Shown piece by piece: positions 20,661 through 31,156 of a DNA stretch of 64,000 bases. The notes beneath the pieces were generated by a model, which saw only the letters and a list, made by a program, of their open reading frames with translations, searched no databases and was not told where the DNA came from. Location of the stretch: NCBI RefSeq assembly GCF_000746095.1, contig NZ_JQKP01000001.1, positions 372,001 through 436,000 of the forward strand, given 5' to 3'. Numbering within the stretch: the first letter of the stretch is position 1; every line of letters begins with the position of its first letter. The position numbers were made by a program, and so were the translations under genes. Source of the stretch: Ferriphaselus sp. R-1 (GTDB lineage Bacteria > Pseudomonadota > Gammaproteobacteria > Burkholderiales > Gallionellaceae).

Positions 20661-21779
20661 ATGAGCGAATTTCTACCCTTCACCCGCCCGCATATCGGCG
20701 AGACCGCCATCGCTGCCGTGGCTGATGTGCTGCGTTCCGGCTGGATCACATCCGGCCCCAAGGTGCTGGAGTTCGAGCGCCAGTTGTCCGAATACTTCGG
20801 CGGCAGGCCGGTGCGTACCTTCAACTCCGGTACCTGCACCATGGAGATCGCCCTGCGCATCGCAGGCATCGGTCCCGGCGACGAGGTCATCACCACGCCC
20901 ATCTCCTGGGTGGCGACCGCCAATGTCATCCTTGAGGTCGGTGCCACGCCGGTGTTCGCCGACATCGACCCGGTGACGCGCAACATCGATCTGGCCAAGG
21001 TCGAAGCGGCCATCACTCCGCGCACCCGCGCCATCATCCCGGTCGACCTGTCCGGCCTGCCGGTGGATAGGGATCGGCTGTACGCCATCGCCGCCAGGCA
21101 CCAGTTGCGCGTGGTGGAAGATGCCGCGCAGGCGCTCGGTTCACAGTGGGGCGGCAAGCGCATCGGCAGCTTCGGCGACTTTGTCTCGTTCAGCTTCCAG
21201 GCCAACAAGAACCTCACCACCACCGAAGGCGGTTGTCTGGTGCTGAACAATGCCGACGAGGCGCGGCTGGCCGAGAAATATCGCCTGCAAGGTGTCACCC
21301 GCAGCGGTCTCGACGGCATGGACGTGGATGTGCTGGGCGGGAAATACAACATGACCGACGTGGCCGCCGTGATCGGCCTCGACCAACTGCCGCAGCTGGA
21401 TTCCATCACCGCGCGCCGCCATGCGCTGGCGCAGCATTATTTCGCCAGCTTCGGTGCGGATTTCGAAAAACAGACTGGCGTGCAGTTGCCGCAAAAAGAT
21501 TTCGCCAACACCAACTGGCACATGTTCGAGATCGTCCTGCCGGAAGGGGTGCAGCGCAGCGATTTCATGGCTAGGATGAAAGAGCTGCATGCCATCGGCT
21601 GCGGCGTGCATTACCCGCCCATCCACCTGTTCCAGATGTACCGCCAGCGCGGTTTCAAGGAAGGCATGTTTCCCGTGGCGGAGAGCGTGGGGCGGCGCAT
21701 CGTCACCTTGCCGCTGTTCCCGCGCATGAGCGAGGCCGATGTGGAACGCGTAGTGCAGGCCGTGCGGCGATCTTTGTAG
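20661..21779 (+). CDS. DegT/DnrJ/EryC1/StrS (ArnB-like) sugar aminotransferase
   Basis: A 372-residue PLP-dependent aminotransferase that makes amino sugars from nucleotide-linked keto sugars. Visible features are FNSGTCTMEIALRIAGI (phosphate-binding region near 55), EDAAQALGS (near 153) and the Schiff-base Lys183 in FQANKNLTTTEGG. The closest functional analogue is ArnB (UDP-Ara4N pathway), but PseC/DesI-like specificities cannot be excluded. It starts 9 bases after the ArnT-like gene behind AAGGAG and completes a three-gene operon. Confidence 0.88.
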   Translation: MSEFLPFTRPHIGETAIAAVADVLRSGWITSGPKVLEFERQLSEYFGGRPVRTFNSGTCTMEIALRIAGIGPGDEVITTPISWVATANVILEVGATPVFADIDPVTRNIDLAKVEAAITPRTRAIIPVDLSGLPVDRDRLYAIAARHQLRVVEDAAQALGSQWGGKRIGSFGDFVSFSFQANKNLTTTEGGCLVLNNADEARLAEKYRLQGVTRSGLDGMDVDVLGGKYNMTDVAAVIGLDQLPQLDSITARRHALAQHYFASFGADFEKQTGVQLPQKDFANTNWHMFEIVLPEGVQRSDFMARMKELHAIGCGVHYPPIHLFQMYRQRGFKEGMFPVAESVGRRIVTLPLFPRMSEADVERVVQAVRRSL

Positions 21780-21807
21780 TGTCAGCCGGGACAGCCCCGG
21801 CAAAGCC

Positions 21808-21816
21808 TGATAGAAT
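21808..21816 (+). promoter_or_regulatory. Extended -10 promoter element upstream of ndk
   Basis: TGATAGAAT has an extended -10 form (TG-N-TAGAAT) and lies 43 bases before the ndk ATG. The -35 region is poor, as is common with extended -10 promoters. Confidence 0.4.
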
Positions 21817-21858
21817 GCGCGGCCTAATTTTTCATCAACTTAGCTGGAGCTTTTCATC

Positions 21859-22284
21859 ATGGCCGTAGAACGCACCCTTTCCATCATCAAACCCGATGCC
21901 GTTGCCAAGAACGTGATCGGTCAGATCTATTCCCGTTTCGAAGGCGCTGGCCTGAAGATCGCCGCCGCCCGTATGGTGCAACTGTCGCGCGCTGAAGCCG
22001 AAGGCTTCTACGCTGTGCACGCCGCCCGTCCTTTCTTCAAGGATCTGGTGGACTTCATGATCTCCGGCCCGGTGATGATCCAGGTGCTGGAAGGCGAAGG
22101 CGCGATCCTGAAGAACCGCGACCTGATGGGTGCAACCGACCCTAAGAAGGCTGACAAGGGCACCATCCGCGCCGACTTCGCCGACAGCATCGACGCGAAC
22201 GCCGTGCACGGTTCCGACGCTGCCGAGACCGCAGCCGTCGAGATCGCCTACTTCTTCCCGGCGCTGAACGTCTACGCACGTTAA
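21859..22284 (+). CDS. ndk: Nucleoside diphosphate kinase
   Basis: Equilibrates NTP and NDP pools through a phospho-histidine. The 141-residue protein has the family start [12 protein letters not shown] and active-site His117 in the NAVHGSD motif. It begins a tight block ndk-rlmN-pilW-rodZ-ispG, with its stop overlapping the rlmN start by one base (TAATG). Confidence 0.98.
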   Translation: MAVERTLSIIKPDAVAKNVIGQIYSRFEGAGLKIAAARMVQLSRAEAEGFYAVHAARPFFKDLVDFMISGPVMIQVLEGEGAILKNRDLMGATDPKKADKGTIRADFADSIDANAVHGSDAAETAAVEIAYFFPALNVYAR

Positions 22285-23369
22285 TGCAGCAAAACCTCCT
22301 CGACCTTGATCTGGCCGGACTGACTGCCTGGTTCGCGGAAATGGGCGAAAAGCCCTTCCGCGCCAAGCAGGTGTTCCGCTGGGTGCACAAGGCCGGGGAG
22401 CCCGATTTTGAAGCGATGAGCGATCTGGCTCTGTCGCTGCGCAGCAAGCTCGTCGAGCGCGCGACCGTCGCGTCGCCCGAGGTGATGCGCGAAGAACTTT
22501 CCGCCGACGGCACCCGCAAGTGGCTGCTCAACGTTGGCACCGGCAACGCGGTCGAGACCGTGTTCATTCCCGAAACTGATCGCGGCACGCTGTGCGTGTC
22601 CACCCAGGCCGGCTGCGCGCTGGACTGCGCCTTCTGTTCCACCGGCAAGCAGGGCTTCAACCGCAATCTGTCGGTGGCCGAGATCATTGGCCAGTTGTGG
22701 TGGGCGAACCGCGAGGTCGGCAAGAACAGCGAAGGGAATTGGCCGATCACCAACGTGGTGATGATGGGCATGGGCGAGCCGCTGCTGAATTTCGACAACA
22801 CGGTGACCGCGCTGCGCATGATGCTGGACGACCACGCTTACGGCCTGTCGCGCCGCCGCGTCACAGTGTCCACCTCCGGCATCGTGCCCGCGATGGACCG
22901 GCTGCGCGACGAGTGCCCGGTGGCGCTGGCGGTGTCGCTGCATGCGCCCAACGATGCGCTGCGCGACCAACTGGTGCCGATCAACCAGAAGTATCCGCTG
23001 CGCGAACTGATGGCGGCCTGCCAGCGCTACCTGGAAAAAGCCCCGCGCGATTTCATCACCTTCGAGTACATCATGCTCGATGGCGTGAACGATACCCTGA
23101 AGCACGCCCGTGAACTGATCGCGCTCACCCGCGACACGCCGTGCAAATTCAACCTGATCCCGTTCAACCCCTTCCCGCAAGCACCGTACCAGCGTTCGCC
23201 TGCCGACTCGGTGCGCCGTTTTGCCGAGACGCTGATCGAGGCCGGCATCGTCACCACCACGCGCAAGGTGCGCGGCGACGACATCGCGGCGGCCTGCGGC
23301 CAATTGGCAGGCCAGGTGCAGGACAAGACCAAGCGTACCGCGCTACGCATCCAGGAGGTGCGCGGATGA
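22284..23369 (+). CDS. rlmN: Dual-specificity 23S rRNA/tRNA adenine C2-methyltransferase RlmN
   Basis: A radical SAM enzyme that methylates A2503 of 23S rRNA and A37 of some tRNAs. The 361-residue protein has the CxxxCxxC cluster motif at Cys111, Cys115 and Cys118 ([10 protein letters not shown]). A C-terminal conserved Cys lies in [11 protein letters not shown], needed for resolving the methyl-Cys intermediate. Operon position between ndk and pilW is standard for betaproteobacteria. The 3' end overlaps the next gene by 4 bases. Confidence 0.98.
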   Translation: MQQNLLDLDLAGLTAWFAEMGEKPFRAKQVFRWVHKAGEPDFEAMSDLALSLRSKLVERATVASPEVMREELSADGTRKWLLNVGTGNAVETVFIPETDRGTLCVSTQAGCALDCAFCSTGKQGFNRNLSVAEIIGQLWWANREVGKNSEGNWPITNVVMMGMGEPLLNFDNTVTALRMMLDDHAYGLSRRRVTVSTSGIVPAMDRLRDECPVALAVSLHAPNDALRDQLVPINQKYPLRELMAACQRYLEKAPRDFITFEYIMLDGVNDTLKHARELIALTRDTPCKFNLIPFNPFPQAPYQRSPADSVRRFAETLIEAGIVTTTRKVRGDDIAAACGQLAGQVQDKTKRTALRIQEVRG

Positions 23370-24118
23370 GGTGGGCGACTCTGTTAGCGGTGCTTGTGCT
23401 GACCGCCTGTGCCAGTCAGCCGGCCAGTCGATCGGATGCTTCGGGGCGCGGCACAGCCAGTGCCCGGGTGCATACCGAGTTGGCAGCGCTGTATTACGAG
23501 CGCGGGCAGTTCGGTGTCGCACTCGAAGAGATCGATCTGGCGCTGAATGGCTATGCCGAATATGCCCCGGCATTCACCATGCGTGCGTTGATCCGCATGG
23601 CGCTGCGCGAGGATGCTGAAGCCGAGAGCGATTTCGTGCGTAGCCTGAAGCTGGATCCCGCCAGTTCGGAGGCGCACAACAACTACGGCTGGTTCCTGTG
23701 CCAGCGCGGGCGCGAGAAGGAATCTCTGGTCGAGTTCACGGCGGCCTTGAAGAACCCGCTGTACCAGACTCCGGAGAAGGCGCTGGTGAATGCGGGTATC
23801 TGCGCGCGCCGGATGGGCGATGGCAAGTCGGCGGAGGATTTCCTGCAGCGCGCCTTGATGGCCAGTCCCCGCTCGCCCGAGGCCCTGGTCGCCCTGGCCG
23901 AACTGAATTTTGAAAAGGGCGACTGGGCGGGAGCCAAGTCGTATTTCATGAAGTACGAGCAGACCGTACCCGATGCCCTGAGTGCGGCCAATCTGTGGCT
24001 GGCGGTGCGTATCGAGCGCAAGTTGGGCAGGAATGGGGCTTCGGAGGAGTATGCGCAGCGACTGCGCAGGCTCTATCCCGATGCCAGAGAGACACAATTG
24101 ATGCTGTATGGACGATGA
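23366..24118 (+). CDS. pilW: Type IV pilus biogenesis lipoprotein PilW/PilF
   Basis: An outer-membrane TPR lipoprotein that promotes PilQ secretin assembly. The 250-residue protein has a signal peptide with lipobox LTAC (lipidated Cys15) and about six TPR units ([20 protein letters not shown] and onward). I use ATG 23366, preceded by AGGAGG at 23352-23357; longer frames lie inside rlmN. The stop overlaps the rodZ start (ATGA). No other pilus genes are in the window. Confidence 0.92.
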   Translation: MRWATLLAVLVLTACASQPASRSDASGRGTASARVHTELAALYYERGQFGVALEEIDLALNGYAEYAPAFTMRALIRMALREDAEAESDFVRSLKLDPASSEAHNNYGWFLCQRGREKESLVEFTAALKNPLYQTPEKALVNAGICARRMGDGKSAEDFLQRALMASPRSPEALVALAELNFEKGDWAGAKSYFMKYEQTVPDALSAANLWLAVRIERKLGRNGASEEYAQRLRRLYPDARETQLMLYGR

Positions 24119-24957
24119 TGGATACACAAACCCAGGAAAACAATGAGCCCAGCGAGGTGAGCCCGGTCGCACGAGGCCTTTCCGTCGGAGCAGCTCTGCG
24201 CGAGGCGCGTGAGCAGCAAGGCTTGAGCATCGATGATGTGTACGGGCGTATCAAGTTCGCGCCGCGCCAGATCGTGGCGCTGGAAGCCGACGATTTTTCC
24301 GCCATTCCCGAGGGGGCGTTCCTGCGTGGTTTCGTGCGTAGCTATGCGCGCATGTTGCAACTCGACGAGCAGCGGCTCATCGCCGCTCTGCCTAGCGGAG
24401 CCCCAGCCATCGAAGCGCTGCCTGCCGGTGTCGCGGTCGATGTGCCCTTGCCCAGGGAGTCGGACGGGCGCAAGGCTGTGTTGTTGAGGAATGTGGCCAT
24501 CGCTGCCGTCGTCGTGTTGCTTGGTTCGGGCGCGTGGTTCGTGTTCGGGTCGCATGGTTCCGGCGAGGAAGGTGCGCTTCCTGCGGGCGAAGTGCCGGTC
24601 GCGGTCTCGGCAGTCGCCGCAGCCCCCGAGGCGAGTGCGCCGGTACTGGCCGAGCCGGTGGCTGTCGCGCCGGTCGTGCCTCAGGTCGAAGCGGTGGCGC
24701 AGTCCGCCGTGGCTGTCACCGAGCCACCGTTGCGTCTGGTGTTCGTCGAAGGCTCGTGGGCCGAGGTGCGCGACAAGCATGGTGCGATGCTGATGTCGCA
24801 ACGCAATCCGGCAGGCAGCGAGCAGAGTTTTCAGGGCGAAGCGCCGTTCTACGTGGCGATCGCCCGGGTCAGCGGTGTCAGATTGTATTTCAAGGGCAGG
24901 CTGGTGGACCTGACACCCAACACCACCAACGGTTCGGCACGGTTGAAGTTGGAGTGA
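24115..24957 (+). CDS. rodZ: Cytoskeletal/cell-shape protein RodZ
   Basis: RodZ anchors MreB to the inner membrane. The 280-residue protein has an N-terminal HTH domain ([18 protein letters not shown], about 25-95) with the [11 protein letters not shown] motif, one transmembrane helix (about 122-142), and an Ala/Val/Pro-rich linker. A C-terminal periplasmic DUF4115 domain has [12 protein letters not shown] at 24115 overlaps pilW by 4 bases; the adjacent ATG 24118 is equally possible. Confidence 0.92.
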   Translation: MMDTQTQENNEPSEVSPVARGLSVGAALREAREQQGLSIDDVYGRIKFAPRQIVALEADDFSAIPEGAFLRGFVRSYARMLQLDEQRLIAALPSGAPAIEALPAGVAVDVPLPRESDGRKAVLLRNVAIAAVVVLLGSGAWFVFGSHGSGEEGALPAGEVPVAVSAVAAAPEASAPVLAEPVAVAPVVPQVEAVAQSAVAVTEPPLRLVFVEGSWAEVRDKHGAMLMSQRNPAGSEQSFQGEAPFYVAIARVSGVRLYFKGRLVDLTPNTTNGSARLKLE

Positions 24958-24959
24958 GC

Positions 24960-26192
24960 ATGAGTCAAGTAGCGCAACGTCGCGCCTCGCCGCGCGTTTG
25001 GGTGGACGGCGTCGCTATCGGTGGTGATGCGCCGGTCGTGGTGCAATCGATGACCAACACCGATACCGCCGACATCACGGGTACGACCAAGCAGGTGTAC
25101 GAGCTGGCGCAGGCTGGTTCCGAGCTGGTGCGCATCACCGTCAATACCTCCGAAGCCGCTGCTGCCGTGCCGCATATCCGCCGCAGGCTGGATGCGCTGG
25201 GCTGCAAAGTGCCGCTGATCGGCGATTTCCACTACAACGGTCACCGTCTGCTCACCGAATATCCCGAGTGCGCGCAGGCGCTGGCCAAGTACCGCATCAA
25301 CCCCGGCAACGTGGGCAAGAACCGCAAGGGCGAAGACCAGTTCGCCATGATGATCGGTGTCGCCATCCAGTACGGCAAGCCGGTGCGCATCGGCGTGAAC
25401 TGGGGCAGTCTGGATCAGGACGTGGTGGTGCGCATGATGGACGAGAACTCCAGACTGGCGCAGCCGAAAGACGTGCGCGAGCTCACCCGCGAGGCGCTGA
25501 TCGTGTCCGCGCTGGAGTCGGCCAAACGCGCCGAAGAGCTCGGCCTGCCGCATGATCGCATCGTGCTGTCCTGCAAGGTCAGTGAAGTGCAGGACTTGAT
25601 CGCGGTCTATCAGGAACTGGCAGGACGTTGTGATTACGCCTTGCACCTCGGTCTGACTGAAGCGGGCATGGGCTCCAAGGGCATCGTCGCGTCCACCGCT
25701 GCGCTGGCCGTGCTGTTGCAACAGGGCATCGGCGATACCATCCGCGTGTCGCTCACACCCGCTCCCGGTGGCGCGCGCACCGAGGAAGTCGTGGTGGCGC
25801 AGGAGATATTGCAGACCATGGGGCTGCGCGCCTTCGCACCGATGGTCACGGCCTGCCCAGGCTGTGGTCGCACCACTTCCACCGTGTTCCAGGAACTGGC
25901 GCAGGACATCCAGGGCTATCTGCGTGCCCAGATGCCGGTCTGGCGCGAGCAATACAGCGGCGTGGAGGAGATGACCGTGGCGGTGATGGGTTGCATCGTC
26001 AACGGCCCCGGCGAAAGCAAGATGGCCAATATCGGCATCAGCCTGCCCGGCACCGGCGAAACGCCTTCTGCCCCGGTCTATGTCGATGGCGAGAAGACCG
26101 TCACTCTGCGCGGCGAGCACATCGCCGCCGAATTCCAGCGTATCGTCGACGATTATGTAGTGCGGAAATACCGCGCCAAAGCGCCGGACTGA
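24960..26192 (+). CDS. ispG: 4-hydroxy-3-methylbut-2-en-1-yl diphosphate synthase
   Basis: IspG (GcpE) performs the sixth step of the MEP isoprenoid pathway with a [4Fe-4S] cluster. The 410-residue protein has the family start [20 protein letters not shown] and the cluster cysteines in [10 protein letters not shown] and GCIVNGPGE. It starts 2 bases after the rodZ stop. In related genomes hisS usually follows directly; here three unrelated genes intervene. Confidence 0.98.
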   Translation: MSQVAQRRASPRVWVDGVAIGGDAPVVVQSMTNTDTADITGTTKQVYELAQAGSELVRITVNTSEAAAAVPHIRRRLDALGCKVPLIGDFHYNGHRLLTEYPECAQALAKYRINPGNVGKNRKGEDQFAMMIGVAIQYGKPVRIGVNWGSLDQDVVVRMMDENSRLAQPKDVRELTREALIVSALESAKRAEELGLPHDRIVLSCKVSEVQDLIAVYQELAGRCDYALHLGLTEAGMGSKGIVASTAALAVLLQQGIGDTIRVSLTPAPGGARTEEVVVAQEILQTMGLRAFAPMVTACPGCGRTTSTVFQELAQDIQGYLRAQMPVWREQYSGVEEMTVAVMGCIVNGPGESKMANIGISLPGTGETPSAPVYVDGEKTVTLRGEHIAAEFQRIVDDYVVRKYRAKAPD

Positions 26193-26350
26193 CTTTGCCG
26201 GGCTACGGGTCGTACGCGCGGGAGCGCCGGGTTGCGGCGCTTGCTGGCCGGCTGAGCGATGAGCGTGAGCCTTCCAAACTTTCTTGCTGGTAAGCTGTCC
26301 CCCGTTAGGCGCATAATCCGAGCCTCGTTCATCCGATTGGCCGAACCTTC

Positions 26351-28045
26351 ATGTATCGATTAGTCGACAGCCGGCTTTCTGTGGAGCAGCAGTGCTTGCT
26401 GCGGGAATTGATCGATGCGATCCCCGATCCTATCTTCATCAAAGACTCGACCGGAAAGTATCTGCTCTGCAATCGTGCCTTCGAGCACCTGACTGGCGTG
26501 GCGACCGATGCGATCCACGGCAAGACGGCATACGACCTGTTTCCGGCACAGCTGGCCGAGAGTTTCACGCAGCGGGATCAAGAGTTGTTCGACCGCCATA
26601 GCCCCGTCACCAGCGAAACTTGGGTGGCCTATCCGGATGGCCGGCGGGCCTGCTTCGAGGTGTTGCGTACGACCTTCCTGGGCGAGGCCGATGAGGTGGT
26701 CGGACTGATCGGCATCTGCCGTGACGTGACCGAGCGCAAATGGTCGGAAGCTGCCTTGCAGGAGAGCGAGCACCGCTTCCACGACATCATGGAGTTCGCG
26801 CCCATCGGCACCGGCGTGGCCGATCTGACGGGACGCTTCATCGAGGTCAATCAAGCGCTTTGTCAACTGCTGGGGTACAGCAAGGCAGAGTTGCAGCAAT
26901 TCACTGCCAACGATGTCACCCATCCCGAGGATCGCAGCCGCGATGCGGAACTCAAGCAACGCCTGATCGGCGGTGAGCTCGCCAGCTTCCAGTTGGAAAA
27001 GCGCCTTGTGCACAAGGACGGGCATGTCATCCCGGTGCTGCTCTCGGTGGTGTTGCACAAGAGCCCGGCGGGTAAACCGATGTTTTTGATCGGCCAGGTG
27101 CAGGATCTGTCGGAGCATCGGGCGGCCATTCAGCGTGACCATCTGATGTCACTCGTGCTCGATAATGTGTTTGACGGTGTGATCACCATAGATGCTCGCG
27201 GCATCATCGGCTCGTTCAATCTGGCAGCCGAAAAGATATTCGGTTACCGGGCGGAGGAGGTCATCGGCAAGAACGTCAATCTGCTGATGCCCCAACCGTT
27301 TCGGGCCGCGCACGACAGCTATTTGCAGCGCTATCAGGAGACCGGGCAGAAGAGGATCATCGGCATCGGGCGGGAGCTGTCCGGTGTGCGCAAGAGCGGC
27401 GAAGTGTTTCCGCTGGAGTTGGCGGTCAGCGAGATGGCCACGCCTGAGGCGCGACACTTCATCGGAGTGGTGCGCGATATCACGGCACGCAAGGATGCGG
27501 AGGAGCAGATCCGCTATCTGGCCTATCACGATGCCCTGACCGGTCTGCCCAACCGCTTCTTGTTCGAGGATAGGCTATCGCATGCCATGTCGGTAGCGCG
27601 GCGTGACCGGCAGGAGGTCGCGCTGATGTTCGTCGACCTCGATGAGTTCAAGCCGGTGAACGACTGTTTCGGTCACCATGTCGGGGACAAATTGTTGCAA
27701 GAGGTGGCGCGGAGGTTGAAGGAGTGCCTGCGCGATTCCGACACGGCGGCGCGCATCGGCGGTGATGAGTTCGTCGTTTTGCTGCCCAATGTGGAAAGCT
27801 TGCCCGGAGCGAGGCTGGTGGCCGAGAAGATACTAACCAAGCTACGCCAGGTGTTTGAGCTGGATGGCTACCAAATCCATATCTCTGCCAGCATCGGGCT
27901 GGCTATCTCTGGGGGCTCCGGCGACAACGAAAAGGAGCTGACGCGGCGGGCCGATGCGGCCATGTATCAGGCCAAATCCAGTGGCAGAAACCATGTGTCC
28001 GTCGCCCGCAACGACACCGACCATTCGCACGACTGGGCGATCTAG
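26351..28045 (+). CDS. PAS-PAS-PAS-GGDEF diguanylate cyclase
   Basis: A 564-residue cytoplasmic protein with three PAS domains (about 10-130, 135-255, 265-385) and a C-terminal GGDEF domain (about 390-555). The active site GGDEF is at about 470-474, preceded by the product-inhibition I-site RDSD exactly five residues upstream. It should therefore make c-di-GMP and be feedback-inhibited. No membrane segment is seen; PAS domains may sense redox or small ligands, but none has an obvious heme or FAD signature. It sits alone on the plus strand between ispG and two minus-strand genes. Confidence 0.92.
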   Translation: MYRLVDSRLSVEQQCLLRELIDAIPDPIFIKDSTGKYLLCNRAFEHLTGVATDAIHGKTAYDLFPAQLAESFTQRDQELFDRHSPVTSETWVAYPDGRRACFEVLRTTFLGEADEVVGLIGICRDVTERKWSEAALQESEHRFHDIMEFAPIGTGVADLTGRFIEVNQALCQLLGYSKAELQQFTANDVTHPEDRSRDAELKQRLIGGELASFQLEKRLVHKDGHVIPVLLSVVLHKSPAGKPMFLIGQVQDLSEHRAAIQRDHLMSLVLDNVFDGVITIDARGIIGSFNLAAEKIFGYRAEEVIGKNVNLLMPQPFRAAHDSYLQRYQETGQKRIIGIGRELSGVRKSGEVFPLELAVSEMATPEARHFIGVVRDITARKDAEEQIRYLAYHDALTGLPNRFLFEDRLSHAMSVARRDRQEVALMFVDLDEFKPVNDCFGHHVGDKLLQEVARRLKECLRDSDTAARIGGDEFVVLLPNVESLPGARLVAEKILTKLRQVFELDGYQIHISASIGLAISGGSGDNEKELTRRADAAMYQAKSSGRNHVSVARNDTDHSHDWAI

Positions 28046-28070
28046 CAGCGGGGCGGGCCCGGTTGCAGCT

Positions 28071-28358
28071 TCACGGCGCGCAAAGCGTTGCCGCGTGTGC
28101 GGACAGCAAGCGTCGCCCCTGCTCGGTGAACTTCCACCAGGGCAGGGACTCGCCGGTTTCCAGAAAGTGGCGGGCGGCGAGTAGCGTATAGAGTACGCAA
28201 GGATCGTGCCGCTTGCCCATGGGGGTGGCGAGGTGCAGGTACAAGGCCAGTGGGCTGTGCTCCAGCAGGCGTCCGGGCTGGTCGATGCCGATGGCGCGCA
28301 GGTCGGCGGCGATGGAGTGGCCGATATTGGGCAGCTCTTCCAGGCGGGTGCAGGTCAT
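28071..28358 (-). CDS. Helix-hairpin-helix Cdd1-like protein
   Basis: A 95-residue protein with an HhH-type motif ELPNIGHSIAADLRAIGI at about 8-25, followed by a conserved GKRHDPCVLYTLLAARHF segment. This arrangement matches the pathogenicity-locus/Cdd1 family, some members of which are annotated as mitomycin resistance proteins. A role in DNA binding or repair is suggested only by the HhH. It lies 4 bases downstream of the SRPBCC gene, likely in one transcript. Confidence 0.7.
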   Translation of the reverse strand: MTCTRLEELPNIGHSIAADLRAIGIDQPGRLLEHSPLALYLHLATPMGKRHDPCVLYTLLAARHFLETGESLPWWKFTEQGRRLLSAHAATLCAP

Positions 28359-28362
28359 CGGA

Positions 28363-28956
28363 TCACATGATGCCGGGGCGGGGCGCTTTCTGGGGCGTGC
28401 GATCTGTGTCCGTGCCGTATCGGGCGGTGGGTTGCTGCTCCACCCTGGTTTTCAGCCGACTCAGGCCGACCTCGAAATCCTTACCCACCATCCAGTCCAG
28501 GATGTAGAGCGTGTCGAGCACCTTGGATAACAAATTCATTTTGCAATCCATGCCCCAGCTCACTTGGGTCGAGTCGCCTTGCGGAGTCAGGGTGAAAGTG
28601 ACGGCGTTGTGGGCTTCGATCGGTTTGATCATATGCAAATCGAGCACGACCTTGCTGGTGGGGACGGAATCGGTGATCGTGATTTCGCCCTGGCCGACCT
28701 CATTGTTGCCCTGCCAAGCGTACGATGCGCCTATCCCGCGCGGACTGCCGGTGAACAGTTTCTTCATCGCCGGATCCTTGTTGTAAGGTGTCCAGGATTC
28801 CCACTGGTAGAACTCATTGATGAGCGGGAATATCCTGTTCGGCGACGCATGGATGCTGATCGAACGCTCGACGTGCAGTTCGTTCGGCCTCTGCGATGCG
28901 TAGGCACCGACAAGGGGCAGAAATATGACAAGCGCGAGAACGGTTTTCTTGAACAC
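28363..28956 (-). CDS. SRPBCC-domain protein with signal peptide
   Basis: A 197-residue protein with an N-terminal hydrophobic signal (FKKTVLALVIFLPLVGAYA) and an SRPBCC/polyketide-cyclase-like ligand-binding domain (VERSISIHASPNRIFPLI to about residue 170). I prefer the GTG start at 28956, which has AGGAG five bases upstream and places the signal at the N-terminus; an ATG at 29016 would add 20 residues. The ligand is unknown. The protein is probably periplasmic or membrane-anchored. Confidence 0.75.
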   Translation of the reverse strand: MFKKTVLALVIFLPLVGAYASQRPNELHVERSISIHASPNRIFPLINEFYQWESWTPYNKDPAMKKLFTGSPRGIGASYAWQGNNEVGQGEITITDSVPTSKVVLDLHMIKPIEAHNAVTFTLTPQGDSTQVSWGMDCKMNLLSKVLDTLYILDWMVGKDFEVGLSRLKTRVEQQPTARYGTDTDRTPQKAPRPGIM

Positions 28957-29236
28957 TTTGACTCCTCTGGGTGTCTGCCGGACGGGTGGTGTCCGGGACG
29001 TGTGGCTCGATGCCATCGTTTGCTGTATGGGAATAGATTAGCTTAATACCCCGCTGTTTGGCTATGCATGAAATCCACTACCATCCCCATGCTTAATGCA
29101 GGGTTCCTCCGGGATGTGGGCTTGTGGCGGACGCATCAAGCGCTTCATGAACAAGCCCTTTCCTGCTACCATCGCGCCCTTGATAAATTCCCTGGGCGCG
29201 TGGTGCAAGTCGCTGTCGCGCTGACTAGTCGGTTCC

Positions 29237-30508
29237 ATGAGCAATTCTCCTTTGCAGGCCGTGCGCGGCATGAATGACATCCTGCCGGATGAGGCGGGAC
29301 TCTGGTTGTGGTTCGAAGATACGGTGCGTGACTGGCTGGAGGCCTATGGCTATCGCAACATGCGCATGCCTCTGGTCGAGCCGACCGCGCTGTTCAAACG
29401 CGCCATCGGTGAGGTCACCGACATCGTCGAAAAGGAGATGTACAGCTTCGAGGATGCGCTCAACGGCGATCATCTGACGCTGCGCCCCGAAGGCACGGCT
29501 TCCTGCGTGCGCGCCGTGCTGCAACACAACCTCCTGTACAATGCGCCGCAGCGTTTGTGGTACAGCGGGCCGATGTTCCGCCATGAGCGTCCGCAGAAAG
29601 GGCGCTACCGCCAGTTCCATCAGGTCGGCGTGGAAGCCCTGGGTTTCGCCGGGCCGGATGTGGATGCCGAGCAGATCGTGATGTGCGCGCGGCTGTGGAA
29701 GAAACTGGGCATCCGCGACGTGGCGTTGCAGCTGAACACGCTGGGCGACAGCGCCTCGCGCCAGCGTCACCGCGACAAGCTGATCGCCTATTTCGAGCAG
29801 CACAAGGACGTGCTGGACGCGGACGCGCAGCGCCGCTTGTACAGCAACCCGTTGCGCATCCTGGATACCAAGAATCCGGCGATGCAGGAGCTGGTGGCGG
29901 GCGCACCCAAGCTGATGGACGAGCTGGACTCCGATGCCATCGCCCATTTTGAGGCGGTGCAGGCCATTCTCCAACGCCACGGCATCGCCTACGAGATCAA
30001 CCCACGCTTGGTGCGCGGGCTGGATTACTACAACCGCACCGTGTTCGAGTGGGTGACCACGCGACTCGGCGCGCAGGGCACCATCTGCGCCGGTGGCCGA
30101 TACGACGGGCTGATCGCCCAGATCGGCGGCAAACCCGCCCCGGCCATGGGCTTCGCCATGGGCGTGGAGCGGCTGCTGGCCTTGTTGCAGGATGACGGCA
30201 TGGCCAATCCGACCATGCCGCTGGACGTGTATCTGGTGCATCAGGGCGAGCAGGCGAGTGCGCTGGCGACGCTGGTGGCAGAAGAATTGCGTGACGCAGG
30301 ACTGCGCGTGCTGCTGCATTGCGGTGGCGGCAGCTTCAAGTCGCAGATGAAAAAGGCGGACGGCAGCGGCGCGGCCTGTGCGGTCATCATCGGCGACGAT
30401 GAGGCGGCGGCGCAGCAAGTCACGCTGAAACCGCTGCGTGGTGGTGGCGAGCAAGGCCGGGTGGCATTGGCAGACTTGCCGCAACGAATTCAACACATAG
30501 TCGAATAG
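29237..30508 (+). CDS. hisS: Histidyl-tRNA synthetase
   Basis: Charges tRNA-His. The 423-residue class II synthetase has an N-terminal [11 protein letters not shown], motif 2 [17 protein letters not shown], the histidine-specific [15 protein letters not shown] and CAGGRYDGL, then an anticodon-binding domain. It begins the hisS-yfgM-bamB-der operon. The 280 bases between it and the divergent SRPBCC gene hold no recognisable gene. Confidence 0.98.
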   Translation: MSNSPLQAVRGMNDILPDEAGLWLWFEDTVRDWLEAYGYRNMRMPLVEPTALFKRAIGEVTDIVEKEMYSFEDALNGDHLTLRPEGTASCVRAVLQHNLLYNAPQRLWYSGPMFRHERPQKGRYRQFHQVGVEALGFAGPDVDAEQIVMCARLWKKLGIRDVALQLNTLGDSASRQRHRDKLIAYFEQHKDVLDADAQRRLYSNPLRILDTKNPAMQELVAGAPKLMDELDSDAIAHFEAVQAILQRHGIAYEINPRLVRGLDYYNRTVFEWVTTRLGAQGTICAGGRYDGLIAQIGGKPAPAMGFAMGVERLLALLQDDGMANPTMPLDVYLVHQGEQASALATLVAEELRDAGLRVLLHCGGGSFKSQMKKADGSGAACAVIIGDDEAAAQQVTLKPLRGGGEQGRVALADLPQRIQHIVE

Positions 30509-30516
30509 GAACGAAC

Positions 30517-31155
30517 ATGGCAGCACTGGATTTGCAGGAACAGGAACAGGTCGATGCACTGAAACACTGGTGGAAGGACAACAGCAAGCGCTTGGTGATC
30601 GCGCTGCTGCTGGCCTCGCTCGGCTTCGCCGGGGTCAAGGGCTGGAACGTCTATCAGGCCAAGCAGACGGCGGAAGCAGCCAAGCTCTACGGCGAGCTGG
30701 TCAAACAACTCGGTACCGGCGATGCCAAGCGCGTGAACGACGCGGCTGCGGCGGTGGCCGAGAAGTTCGGCTCCACTCCCTTTGCTAGCCGCGCGCAACT
30801 GCTGGCGGCGCAGATCAATCTGGTGGATGCCCACGATGCGGCGCGCGCCAAGACCCAGTTGCAATGGGTGATCGAGCATGCCAAGGAAGAGGGCTTGCAG
30901 AACGTCGCCCGCCTCAAGCTGGGCGCGGCGCTGCTGGACGAGAAGAATTACGCCGAGGCGCTGAAGCTGGCGGAAGCCAAGCACGCGGAATCGTTCGACG
31001 GGCTGTATGCCGACCTCAAGGGCGACATCCTCAATGCGCAAGGCAAGGCTGCCGAGGCCAAGGCCGCGTACAAGATCGCTTACGACAAGACCGATGCCAA
31101 GAGCATGTACCGCAACCTGATCCAGATGAAGCTGGACGCGCTGGGTGGTGCGTAA
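30517..31155 (+). CDS. yfgM: YfgM family TPR protein (SecYEG ancillary subunit)
   Basis: A 212-residue inner-membrane protein with one N-terminal helix (about 24-42, after DALKHWWKDN) and a periplasmic TPR-like domain. In E. coli YfgM works with PpiD at the SecYEG translocon in handing substrates to periplasmic chaperones. It sits between hisS and bamB, as in most Gram-negative genomes, 8 bases after hisS. Confidence 0.92.
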   Translation: MAALDLQEQEQVDALKHWWKDNSKRLVIALLLASLGFAGVKGWNVYQAKQTAEAAKLYGELVKQLGTGDAKRVNDAAAAVAEKFGSTPFASRAQLLAAQINLVDAHDAARAKTQLQWVIEHAKEEGLQNVARLKLGAALLDEKNYAEALKLAEAKHAESFDGLYADLKGDILNAQGKAAEAKAAYKIAYDKTDAKSMYRNLIQMKLDALGGA

Positions 31156-31156
31156 C

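Noticed and set aside
26215-26245. Terminator after ispG (AGCGCC/GGCGCT stem)
   Set aside because: Only a 6-bp stem with no T-run; too weak to call.
29068-29277. Small plus-strand ORF before hisS (69 codons)
   Set aside because: It overlaps the hisS start in another frame, has no clear ribosome site and matches no family.
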